Shown here: positions 27,631 to 36,323 of the stretch, piece by piece
Layout of the letters: each line of letters opens with the position of its first letter
Position numbering within the stretch: position 1 is the first letter of the stretch
Source: Streptomyces sp. HmicA12
GTDB lineage: Bacteria > Actinomycetota > Actinomycetes > Streptomycetales > Streptomycetaceae
Assembly (NCBI RefSeq): GCF_000373565.1
Contig: NZ_KB891831.1
Coordinates: forward strand, 187,330 to 251,329
DNA length: 64,000 nucleotides
Direction: 5' to 3'
The notes under the pieces: generated by a model
Database searches by the model: none
What the model saw: only the letters and a program-made list of their open reading frames with translations
What the model was told of the DNA's origin: nothing
Made by a program: the position numbers and the translations under genes

Positions 27631-28299
27631 ATGAGGTCCCTGGAACGGCATCGCGACGCCGGCGCCTACGCGCTGGGGGTCCTCGACCCGGCGGACCGGT
27701 TCCGCTTCGAGGATCACCTGGTGGAGTGCGGGGTGTGCACGGCGTACGTGGGTGAACTGCGTCCCACGACCGGCCTGTTGGCGATGTACGCGCGGGCGAC
27801 GCCGCCCCGCGTGGAGTGGTTCGCGCGGCCCGCGCCGACGCTCGTCGAGCGGACCGTGGACCGCCTCGGCGCGCTGCACCGCTCGGCGCGCAGACGACTG
27901 TGGGCGGCGACCGTCGCGCTCGCGCTGCTGGTGACGGCGGCCGGGGCGGGCGCGTCACTGCTGCGCGGCCCCACGGACCGGGACGGAATCGCACTGCACG
28001 GCCGCGACACGGGCTCCGGCGTCGCGGCCACGCTCACGGCGGACGAGCGCTCCTGGGGCAGCCAAGTCGCCCTGGACGTCAGCGATTCGGGCGGTCCGCG
28101 CACCTGCGAGCTGGTCGCGGTGGGCCGGGACGGGAGCCGGCAGACCGTGGCGAGCTGGGCGGTGGGCGGCGGCCGGGCGGGCGGAGGCGCCCGCGTGGAG
28201 ATCACGGGCGGCTCGGCCGAGCGGCCCGCAGACATCGCGCGTTTCGAGGTGCGGGCGATCGGGGGTGGGCGGTTGCTGTCGCTGCCGGTGCGCGGGTGA
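27631..28299 (+). CDS. Zinc-binding anti-sigma-like (ZAS) membrane protein
   Basis: The protein is 222 aa. An N-terminal anti-sigma domain has the ZAS ligands His29-x3-Cys33-x2-Cys36 (HLVECGVC). One TM helix follows at about 88-112 (LWAATVALALLVTAAGAGA), then an extracytoplasmic beta-rich domain of about 105 residues. Such proteins sequester an ECF sigma factor and release it on redox or envelope stress. No sigma factor is adjacent. The ECF factor at 22204 is the closest candidate in the window but is separated by five genes. A GGAGG precedes the ATG at 27631. Confidence 0.87.
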   Translation: MRSLERHRDAGAYALGVLDPADRFRFEDHLVECGVCTAYVGELRPTTGLLAMYARATPPRVEWFARPAPTLVERTVDRLGALHRSARRRLWAATVALALLVTAAGAGASLLRGPTDRDGIALHGRDTGSGVAATLTADERSWGSQVALDVSDSGGPRTCELVAVGRDGSRQTVASWAVGGGRAGGGARVEITGGSAERPADIARFEVRAIGGGRLLSLPVRG

Positions 28300-28345
28300 G
28301 GGGCTGGGGGGCGGCGGTCCGGACAACTGGCCACGTCGACGGCAG

Positions 28346-29206
28346 TCACTTCAGCAGGCGTGACATCCTGCGGTCGGCCAAAGGTTTTCCGCCCGTCTGG
28401 CAGGTCGGGCAGTACTGCAACGAGCTGTCGCTGAAGCTGACTTCGCGGATCGTGTCGCCGCACACGGGGCACGGTTCGCCGGTTCGGCCGTGTACGCGCA
28501 GGCCGCTCTTCTTCTCGGACTTGAGGCGTCCGGCGGCGACTCCGTGCGAGCGTGCGACGGCGTCGGTGAGGGTGGCGCGCAGGGCCTCGTAGAGGGTGTG
28601 GATGTCGTCGGGTGTGAGGGTGGCGGCGCGTTTGAACGGGGACATGCGGGCGGCGTGGAGGATCTCGTCGCTGTAGGCGTTGCCGATGCCCGCGATCAGT
28701 TTCTGGTCTCTCAACGCCCCTTTGATCTGGCGTCGTTCGCTGTCGAGGAGGGCCGCGAAGGCGGCTTCGTCGAAGGTGTCGGCGAGCGGGTCGGGGCCGA
28801 GGCGGGCGACGCCCGGTACGTCGCCGGGGTGCTGGGCGACGTACACCGCGAGCTTCTTGGTGGTGCCGGCCTCGGTGAGGTCGAAGCCCTCCCCCGTTTC
28901 GAGGGCGACGCGCAGCGCCAGGGGGCCCTTGCCGGGTTTCGGCGGGCCGTCGGGGAGCCGATCGCGCCATTGCAGCCAGCCCGCGCGGGCGAGATGGGTG
29001 ATCAGGTGGAGGCCGTCCGCGTCGATGTCGAGGAACTTGCCGTGCCGGGTCACGGCCGTGACGGGGCGCCCTTCGAGGGCGGTGACCTGAGGGTCGTACG
29101 TCTTCAGGACGCTGATCGCGACGGGCAGGACGCGCACGATCTCGTGTCCCACCAGGTGCTCGGCGAGGAAGCCCCGGAGCGCTTCCACCTCGGGCAGTTC
29201 GGGCAT
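28346..29206 (-). CDS. Fpg/Nei-family DNA glycosylase/AP lyase
   Basis: The protein is 286 aa. Mature Pro2 is the nucleophile in MPELPEVEAL, and Glu3 is present. The conserved beta-hairpin Lys is in HGKFLDID, then the helix-two-turn-helix (QKLIAGIGNAYSDEIL). A C-terminal zinc finger of the form Cx2C-x16-Cx2C (CPVCGDT to CPTCQ) is exactly the Fpg spacing. It excises oxidised bases and nicks at abasic sites. The PELPEV motif is Fpg-like, but actinomycetes carry several paralogues with Nei-type specificity. Its start lies 16 nt from the SpoIIE gene stop, on the same strand. Confidence 0.93.
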   Translation of the reverse strand: MPELPEVEALRGFLAEHLVGHEIVRVLPVAISVLKTYDPQVTALEGRPVTAVTRHGKFLDIDADGLHLITHLARAGWLQWRDRLPDGPPKPGKGPLALRVALETGEGFDLTEAGTTKKLAVYVAQHPGDVPGVARLGPDPLADTFDEAAFAALLDSERRQIKGALRDQKLIAGIGNAYSDEILHAARMSPFKRAATLTPDDIHTLYEALRATLTDAVARSHGVAAGRLKSEKKSGLRVHGRTGEPCPVCGDTIREVSFSDSSLQYCPTCQTGGKPLADRRMSRLLK

Positions 29207-29222
29207 ACCGGCCGGCCTCCTG

Positions 29223-31328
29223 TCACGTTCGGGCGGGCACGACGAACTCGCACCACACGCACTTGCCCCCGCCTCGCGCTTCCACGCCCCACACGTCGGC
29301 GAGCCGGTCGACGAGAAGCAGCCCGCGCCCGGAGACGCCGTCCTCGCCGGCTTCGCGGCGGCGCGGCAGGGCGCTGGAGGTGTCCTCCACGTCGACCCTG
29401 AGTCTTCGGTCGGGGCCGGTGAGGACGCGCAGGGTGACGATGGCCGGTCCTTCGGTGTGCATGAGGGCGTTGACGATGAGTTCGTCGGCGACGAGTTCGA
29501 TCTCGTCGGCGCGCTCCCCCGCGCCCCAGGCGCGGACGGCCGCGCGGATCATGTGCCGGGCGGCGGTGAGGGCGTCGGGATCGCCGGGCGGCACGTGTTC
29601 GGTGAGCCGGCCGCCGCTCTGGGGTGCGCCCGCGCCGCGGCGCCGCAGCAGCAGGAGCGCGACGTCGTCGTCCCCGCCGCGGGCGTCGACGGAGGAGCAG
29701 AGCCGGTCGGCGAGTCGGTCGAGGTCGAAGGGGCCGTTCCCGACGAGCGTGGTGAGGTGCTGCAGGCCGTCGTCGAGGTCGGTGCCGGGCTGTTCGACGA
29801 GGCCGTCGGTGCACAGCAACAGGGTTTCCCCCGGGTCGAGTTCGACGGTCGTGACCGGGTATTCGAGCCGCCCGAACTCGGCGGACAGGCCGAGCGGGAG
29901 ACCGCCTTCGGCGGGCACCTTGCGGCAGGTGCCGTCGGTCCGCCGCAGGAGCGGGTCGAGGTGGCCCGCCCGCACGATCTGGACGACGCCGGTCGTCAGG
30001 TCGGCCTCGGCGTACAGGCAGGTCGCGAACCGTTCGGTGTCGAGCTCGTGGAGGAAGACGGAGGCGCGGGCCATGACGGTCGCCGGGGTGTGGCCCTCGG
30101 CCGCGTACGCGCGCAGCACGATGCGGAGTTGACCCATGACGGCGGCGGCGTGCGTGTCGTGGCCCTGTACGTCCCCGATGACGGCGCCGACCCGGCCGCC
30201 CGGCAGCGGTATGACGTCGTACCAGTCACCGCCGATGTCCCGGCCGAGGGACGCCGAGCGGTAGCGGACCGCGATGTCGGCACCGGCCACGTTCGGGATG
30301 GACCGCGGCAGCATGGCCTGCTGCAGTCCTTGCGCCAGGTCCTTCTCCTGCTCGTAGAACATGGCGCGCTGCAGGCTCTGCGCGATGCTGCTGCCGAGGG
30401 CGACGAGCACGTTGCGCTCGGACTGGGAGAAGCCCCTGCGGTCGTGGTAGAGCAGGCCGACCGCGCCGATGGGCCGGGCCTGCGCGATGAGCGGCAGGTA
30501 CGCGGCCGAGTGGATCCCGAGATGGGTGATGTGCGGCCACAGCACCGGGTACGACTCGGCGAAGTCCTCGGGCGACTCGATGAACCGGGGCTTGAGGGTG
30601 CGCACGACCTCGCCCATCGGGTACGGGTCGTCGACGCGGGTCACGTGCGTGCCGGGTACGAAGCTGCCGGTGGGCCCCTCGGCGACGAGGTGGATGCGCC
30701 CGGCCCGCACCAGACCCATCACGAAGCTGGTCGCGCCCAGATGTTCCACACCGTGCGTCTCGCGCAGCACGTCGATGACGTCGCGGACGGTGCGGGCGTG
30801 CGCGAGGGCCGCGGTGGTGTTCTGCACGACGCTGGTCTCGCGCCGCCGCACGGCCTCGCGGGCGGCCCGCTCGTGCTGCACGGTGGCGTCGTTGAGCTCG
30901 TCGGTGGCGTCGCGGATGATGCCGACGATGCGGCGCGGCCGGCCGGTCTCGTCGCGTCGGACGTAGCCGCGGGTGTGGGTCCAGCGCAGCTCGCCCTCGC
31001 GCGTGCGGATCCGGAAGTACGCGCCGTAGTTCTCGTCGCCGTTCTTCAGCGCCTGGGACACCATCGCGTCGAGCCGTCCCGCGTCGCTCGGCGGTACGCG
31101 GAGCCCCAGGTTCTCGGGATGTCCGTCGTACTCCTCCGGCCGGAGGTCGAACACGTCGTGGGCGTTGCGGTCCATGTGCATGAGCCCGCTGTCGAGGTCC
31201 CAGTCGAAGCTGCCCATGCGCAGGCCGCGCCCGTACGCCTCCAGGAATCCACGCGGCGAGTCGTCCTCCGGGCGCTCCCCGCCCGGGGAACTCCCGGGCT
31301 CCTCGCCACCCCCGCTGCCCGCGTCCAT
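29223..31328 (-). CDS. PAS-GAF-SpoIIE phosphatase with C-terminal HATPase
   Basis: The protein is 701 aa. Domain order: PAS (about 30-130), GAF (about 165-335), PP2C/SpoIIE (about 350-560), and a HATPase_c (about 580-700) of the anti-sigma RsbW type. The phosphatase has DIGGDWYDVIPLPGGRVGAVIGDVQGHD and GGDDDVALLLLRR, giving the acidic metal ligands. The HATPase has ELVADELIVNALMHTEG. Streptomyces carry dozens of such proteins, which balance anti-sigma-factor antagonists in stress and osmotic control. It has the phosphatase and kinase-like halves in one chain. Its partner antagonists are not in the window. Confidence 0.9.
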   Translation of the reverse strand: MDAGSGGGEEPGSSPGGERPEDDSPRGFLEAYGRGLRMGSFDWDLDSGLMHMDRNAHDVFDLRPEEYDGHPENLGLRVPPSDAGRLDAMVSQALKNGDENYGAYFRIRTREGELRWTHTRGYVRRDETGRPRRIVGIIRDATDELNDATVQHERAAREAVRRRETSVVQNTTAALAHARTVRDVIDVLRETHGVEHLGATSFVMGLVRAGRIHLVAEGPTGSFVPGTHVTRVDDPYPMGEVVRTLKPRFIESPEDFAESYPVLWPHITHLGIHSAAYLPLIAQARPIGAVGLLYHDRRGFSQSERNVLVALGSSIAQSLQRAMFYEQEKDLAQGLQQAMLPRSIPNVAGADIAVRYRSASLGRDIGGDWYDVIPLPGGRVGAVIGDVQGHDTHAAAVMGQLRIVLRAYAAEGHTPATVMARASVFLHELDTERFATCLYAEADLTTGVVQIVRAGHLDPLLRRTDGTCRKVPAEGGLPLGLSAEFGRLEYPVTTVELDPGETLLLCTDGLVEQPGTDLDDGLQHLTTLVGNGPFDLDRLADRLCSSVDARGGDDDVALLLLRRRGAGAPQSGGRLTEHVPPGDPDALTAARHMIRAAVRAWGAGERADEIELVADELIVNALMHTEGPAIVTLRVLTGPDRRLRVDVEDTSSALPRRREAGEDGVSGRGLLLVDRLADVWGVEARGGGKCVWCEFVVPART

Positions 31329-31432
31329 ACGGCCAACGCTATGCGGAGGGTGGGGGTGCCGCACGTGGGACGCGTGCCGTACGGAGGCGGTCCGGGACGG
31401 CCGGGGCCGTGGGGCCCGGCGGGCCTGTGCGC

Positions 31433-32662
31433 TCAGCCCTCGTCGGGGGCGTCCGGGATCAGGCCGCCGCCGTCGCGCTGGTCGGGGGTGTCGGGGACCG
31501 CGTCGGGGCCCGGGGTCTCGGACGTGGTCCCCGTCGCGGTCCCGCTCGCGCTCTCCTCGGCGCTCTCCTCGGCGCTCTCCTCGGCGCTCTCGTCCGCGCT
31601 CTCCTCCGTGCTCGCGTCGGGGTCCGTCGCGCTCTCGCCGGGATCCGTCTCGGGCGGCTCCTCCGTGGTCGGCCCGGTCGACTCGTCGGTGGGGGTCTCC
31701 TCCGACGGCTCGTCGGTGGGGTCGTCCGGTGTCTCCGGGGTCGTCGCGCCCTCGGGGGGTTCGGTCGAGGTCGGGGCGGTGGAGGTGGACGTGGAAGGAG
31801 TCGTGGGGCTGGTGGGAGTCGTGGGGGCCGTCGTCGAGGGGGTCGAGGGGGCCGTGGAGGTGGGCTGCGGCGTGACGGGGGGCGGGACACGGCGGTCCTG
31901 GTCGCCCTCGTCGCCCGTCCTGCGTTCGATCCAGGTGTTGTCGGTGATGTTGACGATGGTGATGTTCTGGATGATCTGGGGCGCCGGAGTCACCACGACC
32001 ACGTCGGCCGGGCGGTAGCCGGTCCACTCCTGGCCCTGGTGGCGCGGTGTGCCGTTCAGCGCGGTGGGGGACGTCAGCGGGTTGCCGCAGGCGCAGCGGA
32101 CGCGCGGCATGCCGTGGCTGTCGACGAGGACGGCGGTGCCGGACTGCAGGACCGACTGGAAGGCGGTGGCGCTGCCCCCGCGGTAGCCGTGGTTGGTGAC
32201 GCGGGTGTCCGCGCGGAGCACGACGGGGGTCAGGTCGCGGAGGAAGTCCGGGACGTCGGTGCGGGATATACCGGCGGCCTGGGCGAACGCGGTCGCCTTG
32301 GTGCGCTCCGCGGTGAGGAAACCGACCTGTCGCTCGACGTCGCAGCTCCCCACGGACTGGGTGCCGCCGTAGAGGCCGGGGGTTTCGCCGGAGAAGGTAC
32401 GGCCCTGCGGGGTGGCGCTTCCCGGTGCCGTGGATTGCGGCATTCGGGTGACCTGCGGGGTGCTCGTGCCCGTGGCGGCGGTGGACTGCGTGAAGGGGTC
32501 GGGGCCCGCGGCGGCGGCGGCCTGGAGATGAAGGTCCCTGGCGGGGTCCGCGGCGTTCTCGGTTCCTCCGCCGGAGCATCCGGTGGCCAGGATTCCCGCG
32601 GTTGCCGTGAGGGCCAGGACCTGTGTCCAGGGCGTCCGGTTCTTCGCGTTCTTCGCGCGCAC
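31433..32662 (-). CDS. DUF6777-like lipoprotein with Ser/Thr/Pro/Glu-rich tail
   Basis: The protein is 409 aa. The signal peptide ends in a lipobox (ILATGCSGG). A globular region of about 60-230 contains three Cys (SCDVERQ, RCACGNP) and ends in ADVVVVTPAPQIIQNITIVNI. The last 170 residues are low-complexity Thr/Pro/Ser then Glu/Ser/Asp, including ESAEESAEESAEESA. This resembles a large Streptomyces lipoprotein group annotated DUF6777, of unknown function. The tail would be a disordered, acidic stalk outside the cell. The start is GTG at 32662. It diverges from the lipase maturation factor gene by 105 nt. Confidence 0.75.
   Translation of the reverse strand: MRAKNAKNRTPWTQVLALTATAGILATGCSGGGTENAADPARDLHLQAAAAAGPDPFTQSTAATGTSTPQVTRMPQSTAPGSATPQGRTFSGETPGLYGGTQSVGSCDVERQVGFLTAERTKATAFAQAAGISRTDVPDFLRDLTPVVLRADTRVTNHGYRGGSATAFQSVLQSGTAVLVDSHGMPRVRCACGNPLTSPTALNGTPRHQGQEWTGYRPADVVVVTPAPQIIQNITIVNITDNTWIERRTGDEGDQDRRVPPPVTPQPTSTAPSTPSTTAPTTPTSPTTPSTSTSTAPTSTEPPEGATTPETPDDPTDEPSEETPTDESTGPTTEEPPETDPGESATDPDASTEESADESAEESAEESAEESASGTATGTTSETPGPDAVPDTPDQRDGGGLIPDAPDEG
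31549..31608. repeat. Five 12-nt tandem repeats in the DUF6777 tail
   Basis: CGCTCTCCTCGG is repeated five times (last two copies with changes). It encodes the EESA tetrapeptide repeat on the − strand. In-frame, so copy-number change would alter only stalk length. Confidence 0.85.
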
Positions 32663-32767
32663 GCGCTCTCCTGTCGTCGCACCGGCGTTCTGTCCTCCCA
32701 GTCACCGCCGTGGGCCACGGCGCCGCAAGTTGTGACCGGGGCGCCCGGCGGGGCACACACTGAGGAC

Positions 32768-34180
32768 GTGGACGACTGGTTCGGCGGGTCCGGGTACTGG
32801 CTGAGCCGCCTGGTGTTCCAGCGCGGCCTGGCGGTGGTGTATCTCGTCGCGTTCGTCGGGGCGGCGCTCCAGTTCAGGCCGCTGATCGGGGAGCGCGGGA
32901 TGCTGCCGGTGCCGCGGTTCCTGGAGCGGGTGCCATGGCGGCGGGCGCCGACGCTGTTCCGGCTGCGCTACTCGGACCGGGTCTTCGCCGGGTGCGCCTG
33001 GGGCGGCGCGGTCGTCGCGGCGGGGCTGCTGGCCGGCGTCGACGGGTGGGTGCCTCTGTGGGGCGCGATGCTGCTGTGGCTGGTGCCGTGGGTGCTGTAC
33101 CTGTCGATCGTGAACGTGGGGCAGGCCTGGTACGGCTTCGGCTGGGAGTCCCTGCTCCTGGAGGTCGGGTTCCTGGCCGTCTTCCTCGGCAACGACGAGG
33201 TGGCGCCGCCGGTGCTGGTCCTGTTCCTGCTGCGCTGGGTGCTCTTCCGTCTCGAGTTCGGGGCGGGGCTGATCAAGATGCGGGGGGACGCCTGCTGGCG
33301 GCGGCTGACCTGTCTGTACTTCCATCACGAGACGCAGCCGATGCCGGGTCCGCTGAGCTGGTTCTTCCATCGGTTGCCGGGCCCGCTGCACCGGGTGGAG
33401 GCGGCGGCGAACCATGTGACCCAACTCGTCGTCCCGTTCCTCCTGTTCGCGCCGCAGCCGGTCGCGTCGGCGGCGGCCGCCCTGATGATCGTCACTCAGT
33501 CGTGGCTGATCCTGTCCGGGAACTTCGCCTGGCTGAACTGGCTGACGGTCGTGCTGGCCGCCTCGGTCCTGGACCTGTCCTCGGTACGCACACCGCCCGG
33601 ACTGCCCGCCGCCCCACTCTGGTACGGCCTGCTCGTCCTCGCCCTGACCTGCGGGGTCGCGGTGCTGAGCTACCGGCCCGTGCGGAATCTGCTGTCCCGG
33701 CGCCAGTCCATGAACCGTTCGTACGACGTGCTGCACCTGGTGAACACGTACGGGGCGTTCGGCACCGTCGGCCGGGTGCGGCAGGAGATCGTGGTGGAGG
33801 GGACGGCCGACGCGGCACCCGGGCCCGCATCCGTCTGGCTGGCCTACGAGTTCAGGGGCAAGCCGGGCGATCCGGGCCGTCTGCCCCGGCAGTTCGCCCC
33901 GTACCATCTGCGGCTCGACTGGATGATGTGGTTCGCCGCGCTGTCGCCCGCGTACGCCCGTTCCTGGTTCGAGCCGTTCGTGGAGCGGCTGCTGGCGGGC
34001 GACCGGGACACACTGCGCCTGCTGCGCGGCTCCCCCTTCCCCGCCGACGCGCCGCCCGCGTACGTCCGGGCCCGCGTGTTCCGGTACCGGTACACGACGT
34101 GGCGTGAGCTGCGCGCATCGGGGGCGTGGTGGGAGCGGACCTACGTGCGGGAGTTCCTGCCGCCGACGCGGCTGAGGTAG
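32768..34180 (+). CDS. Lipase maturation factor family membrane protein
   Basis: The protein is 470 aa. Seven or so TM helices are followed by a C-terminal soluble domain. Motifs include WESLLLEVGFLAVFLG, LRWVLFRLEFGAGLIKMRGD and HHETQPMPGPLSWFFHRLPG, and a C-terminal region ends with TWRELRASGAWWERTYV. These match the LMF1 family (DUF1222). In animals LMF1 is needed for lipoprotein lipase folding in the ER; the bacterial function is unknown. The GTG at 32768 is chosen because the conserved W-[x]-W-S-RLVFQRGLA start follows directly. Its 3' end overlaps the convergent amidohydrolase by 40 nt. Confidence 0.9.
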   Translation: MDDWFGGSGYWLSRLVFQRGLAVVYLVAFVGAALQFRPLIGERGMLPVPRFLERVPWRRAPTLFRLRYSDRVFAGCAWGGAVVAAGLLAGVDGWVPLWGAMLLWLVPWVLYLSIVNVGQAWYGFGWESLLLEVGFLAVFLGNDEVAPPVLVLFLLRWVLFRLEFGAGLIKMRGDACWRRLTCLYFHHETQPMPGPLSWFFHRLPGPLHRVEAAANHVTQLVVPFLLFAPQPVASAAAALMIVTQSWLILSGNFAWLNWLTVVLAASVLDLSSVRTPPGLPAAPLWYGLLVLALTCGVAVLSYRPVRNLLSRRQSMNRSYDVLHLVNTYGAFGTVGRVRQEIVVEGTADAAPGPASVWLAYEFRGKPGDPGRLPRQFAPYHLRLDWMMWFAALSPAYARSWFEPFVERLLAGDRDTLRLLRGSPFPADAPPAYVRARVFRYRYTTWRELRASGAWWERTYVREFLPPTRLR

Positions 34181-35007
34181 ACCCGGCGGGCCGTCTCCGT
34201 GAACACGTCGCTGTCGTGCCCTCCCACCAACTCACGTGCCGTGTCGACCACTTGGGCGTACGTCGCCGCGAGCGTGCACACCGGCCAGTCCGAGCCGAAC
34301 ATGACGCGCTCGGGCCCGAAGGCGTCCAGGACCGTGTCGGCGTAGGGGCGGAGGGTGTCGACGGACCAGTGGGCCGGGTCGGCCTCGGTGACCATGCCGG
34401 AGAGTTTGCACACGGTGTTCGGCAGCGCGGCGAGCGCGCGCACCTCGTCGCGCCACGGGTCGAGCCGGCCTGCGGCGATCTCCGGCTTGCCCAAGTGGTC
34501 CAGGACGAAGGTGAGTTCAGGGTGGTCGGCGGCGGCCTTCACGCAGGCGGACATCTGGTGCGCCTGGACGAGGAGGTCGTAGACGAGCCCCGCGTCGGCG
34601 ACCGCGGCGAGGCCGCGCCGCACGTCGGGGCGGAGCAGCCATCCGGGGTCGGACTCGCCCTGCACCGGGTGGCGGATGCCGACGAGGTGCCGGCCGCCCG
34701 GTAGTCCCCGCAGCCGGGCCAGTTCCTCGGTGACGTCGGGGCGGGTGAGGTCGGTCCAGCCGACGACGGCGGCGACGAGGTCGGCGCGCTCGGCGAGGTC
34801 GAGGAGCTCGGGGGTCTCCTCGGCGACCGGTACGGTCTGGACGAGGACGGTGGCCGTCACGCCGGCCGCCCGCGCGTCCGGGGCCAGGTCGTCGAGCGCG
34901 AAGTCCCTTCGGATCGGGGCGAGTTCGGGCCCGGTGATCCAGTCCTGGTCGCGCACGGAGAGGTCCCAGACGTGGTGGTGCGCGTCGATGACGGCGGGCT
35001 CCCTCAC
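34141..35007 (-). CDS. Amidohydrolase-2 family lactonase (L-fuconolactone hydrolase-like)
   Basis: The protein is 288 aa of the amidohydrolase superfamily. The N-terminal metal motif is AVIDAHHHVWDLS, with FVLDHLGKPEI, CKLSGMV and MFGSDWPVC carrying the remaining His and Asp. This pattern is typical of sugar lactonases such as L-fuconolactonase and rhamnonolactonase. The GTG at 35007 overlaps the mutarotase stop (GTGA). It is the last gene of the fucose-type operon and hydrolyses the lactone made by the dehydrogenase. Its 3' end overlaps the lipase maturation factor gene by 40 nt on the other strand. Confidence 0.87.
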   Translation of the reverse strand: MREPAVIDAHHHVWDLSVRDQDWITGPELAPIRRDFALDDLAPDARAAGVTATVLVQTVPVAEETPELLDLAERADLVAAVVGWTDLTRPDVTEELARLRGLPGGRHLVGIRHPVQGESDPGWLLRPDVRRGLAAVADAGLVYDLLVQAHQMSACVKAAADHPELTFVLDHLGKPEIAAGRLDPWRDEVRALAALPNTVCKLSGMVTEADPAHWSVDTLRPYADTVLDAFGPERVMFGSDWPVCTLAATYAQVVDTARELVGGHDSDVFTETARRVYLSRVGGRNSRT

Positions 35008-35318
35008 GGCAGCTCCCAGACGACCGGCAGGCCGGCGTCGGCACCCTCGGACGAGTAGTCGTGGACGACGTCGAGGAGTTCGGCCATGCGGGCCTGCCAG
35101 GCGACGTTCACCGGCAGCTTGTCGAGTTCGGCGAGCAGCCGGGCGTAGTCCTCGCACTCCAGGACGTGGAAGAGATCGGTGCCGCTGCGCCAGATCGTCC
35201 ACCGTTCGGCGCCCGCCGCGCGGATCGCGGCGACGAGTTCGTCGGGCACCTCTTGGTGGGCGGCCTCGTACTCCTCGACGCGGTCGGCGCGGACCGTGGT
35301 GTGCAGGGCGACTCTCAC
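35004..35318 (-). CDS. L-rhamnose/L-fucose mutarotase (RhaM-type)
   Basis: The protein is 104 aa, the standard size for the family. The start VRVALHTTVRADRVEEYEAAH holds the active-site His region. The RWTIWRSGTDLFHVLECEDY segment carries the conserved Trp, Arg and His of the RhaM fold. It interconverts alpha and beta anomers so the dehydrogenase sees its preferred form. In a fucose cluster an L-rhamnose-mutarotase family member usually serves L-fucose (inference). The GTG at 35318 and its stop both overlap neighbours by 4 nt. Confidence 0.9.
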   Translation of the reverse strand: MRVALHTTVRADRVEEYEAAHQEVPDELVAAIRAAGAERWTIWRSGTDLFHVLECEDYARLLAELDKLPVNVAWQARMAELLDVVHDYSSEGADAGLPVVWELP

Positions 35319-36319
35319 CTGGGCTTCTCCTCTTCGAAGGCTTCGGGGGTCGGGACGTCGGCGGCCAGGAGGTTCTTCTCGCGGGCCTCCTGCCAGAACG
35401 CGGCGGGCACCTCGGCCGCGAACTGCCGCACGGTGTCGGCGACTTCGGCCGTGGACCGGGTGCCGACGAGGACGCTCGTGACGGCGGGGTGACCGTACGG
35501 GAAGGCGAGGGCGGCGGCCCGCAGGTTGATGCCGTGCCGCTCCGCCAGGGCCTTCCACTTCAGGGCGCTCCGGAGGACGGCGGGCGAGGCGAGGCTGTAG
35601 TCGAAGGTGGCGCCCTGCTTCGGGTCGGCGAGCAGGCCCGAGTTGAAGACGCCGCCGACGACGACGGACACGCCGCGTTCGGCGGCCGCGGGCAGCAGTC
35701 GGTGCAGGGCCCGCTGGTCGAGCAGGGTGTAGCGGCCGGCGCAGAGCACGACGTCGACGTCGGTGTCCCGGACGAAGCGGTGCAGCATCCCGGTCTGGTT
35801 CATGCCCGCGCCGATGGCGTCGATCAGGCCCTCGCCGCGCAGCCGCTCCAGCTCCGGGTACGCCTCGCCGAAGGCCTGCTCGGCGTGGTCGTCGGGGTCG
35901 TGGAGGTAGACCACGTCGATCCGGTCGAGGCCGAGGCGCCCGAGGCTGTCCTCGATGGAGCGGCGCACCCCGGCCGCGCTGAAGTCCCAGACGCGGCGGT
36001 GGGTGGCGGGTGTGGCGAAGCCGTTGCGGAGGTCGTCTCCGCCGCCCTCGTACGGTTCCAGGATCCGGCCCACTTTCGTGGACAGGGTGTACGAGGTGGT
36101 GGTCCGGGTCCGGAGGAACTCGCCGACGCGGCGCTCGGACACGCCGATGCCGTAGTGCGGGGCGGTGTCGAAGTAGCGCAGGCCGGCGTCCCAGGCCGCG
36201 TCGAGGGCGGCGTACGCCTCGTCGTCGCGGACCGGGGTGAACAGGTTGCCGATGACGGCGGCGCCGAAGCCGAGCTCGGTGACCGGGACGCGGGTGCCGC
36301 CGAGGGTGTGGGTGCGCAT
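35315..36319 (-). CDS. Aldo/keto reductase, L-fucose (D-threo-aldose) 1-dehydrogenase-like
   Basis: The protein is 334 aa with an AKR (beta/alpha)8 barrel. LGFGAAVIGNLF starts the fold. The catalytic residues are in DAGLRYFDTAPHYGIGVSERRVG (Asp, Tyr), STKVGRIL (Lys) and DVVYLHDPDD (His). The C-terminal SVLVGTRSTAEVADTVRQF binds the cofactor. Members closest to this oxidise L-fucose or D-arabinose at C1 to a lactone. It sits between the SDR and the mutarotase in the operon, exactly where a first-step dehydrogenase is needed. The gap to the SDR stop is 4 nt. Confidence 0.88.
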   Translation of the reverse strand: MRTHTLGGTRVPVTELGFGAAVIGNLFTPVRDDEAYAALDAAWDAGLRYFDTAPHYGIGVSERRVGEFLRTRTTTSYTLSTKVGRILEPYEGGGDDLRNGFATPATHRRVWDFSAAGVRRSIEDSLGRLGLDRIDVVYLHDPDDHAEQAFGEAYPELERLRGEGLIDAIGAGMNQTGMLHRFVRDTDVDVVLCAGRYTLLDQRALHRLLPAAAERGVSVVVGGVFNSGLLADPKQGATFDYSLASPAVLRSALKWKALAERHGINLRAAALAFPYGHPAVTSVLVGTRSTAEVADTVRQFAAEVPAAFWQEAREKNLLAADVPTPEAFEEEKPR

Positions 36320-36323
36320 GCCG

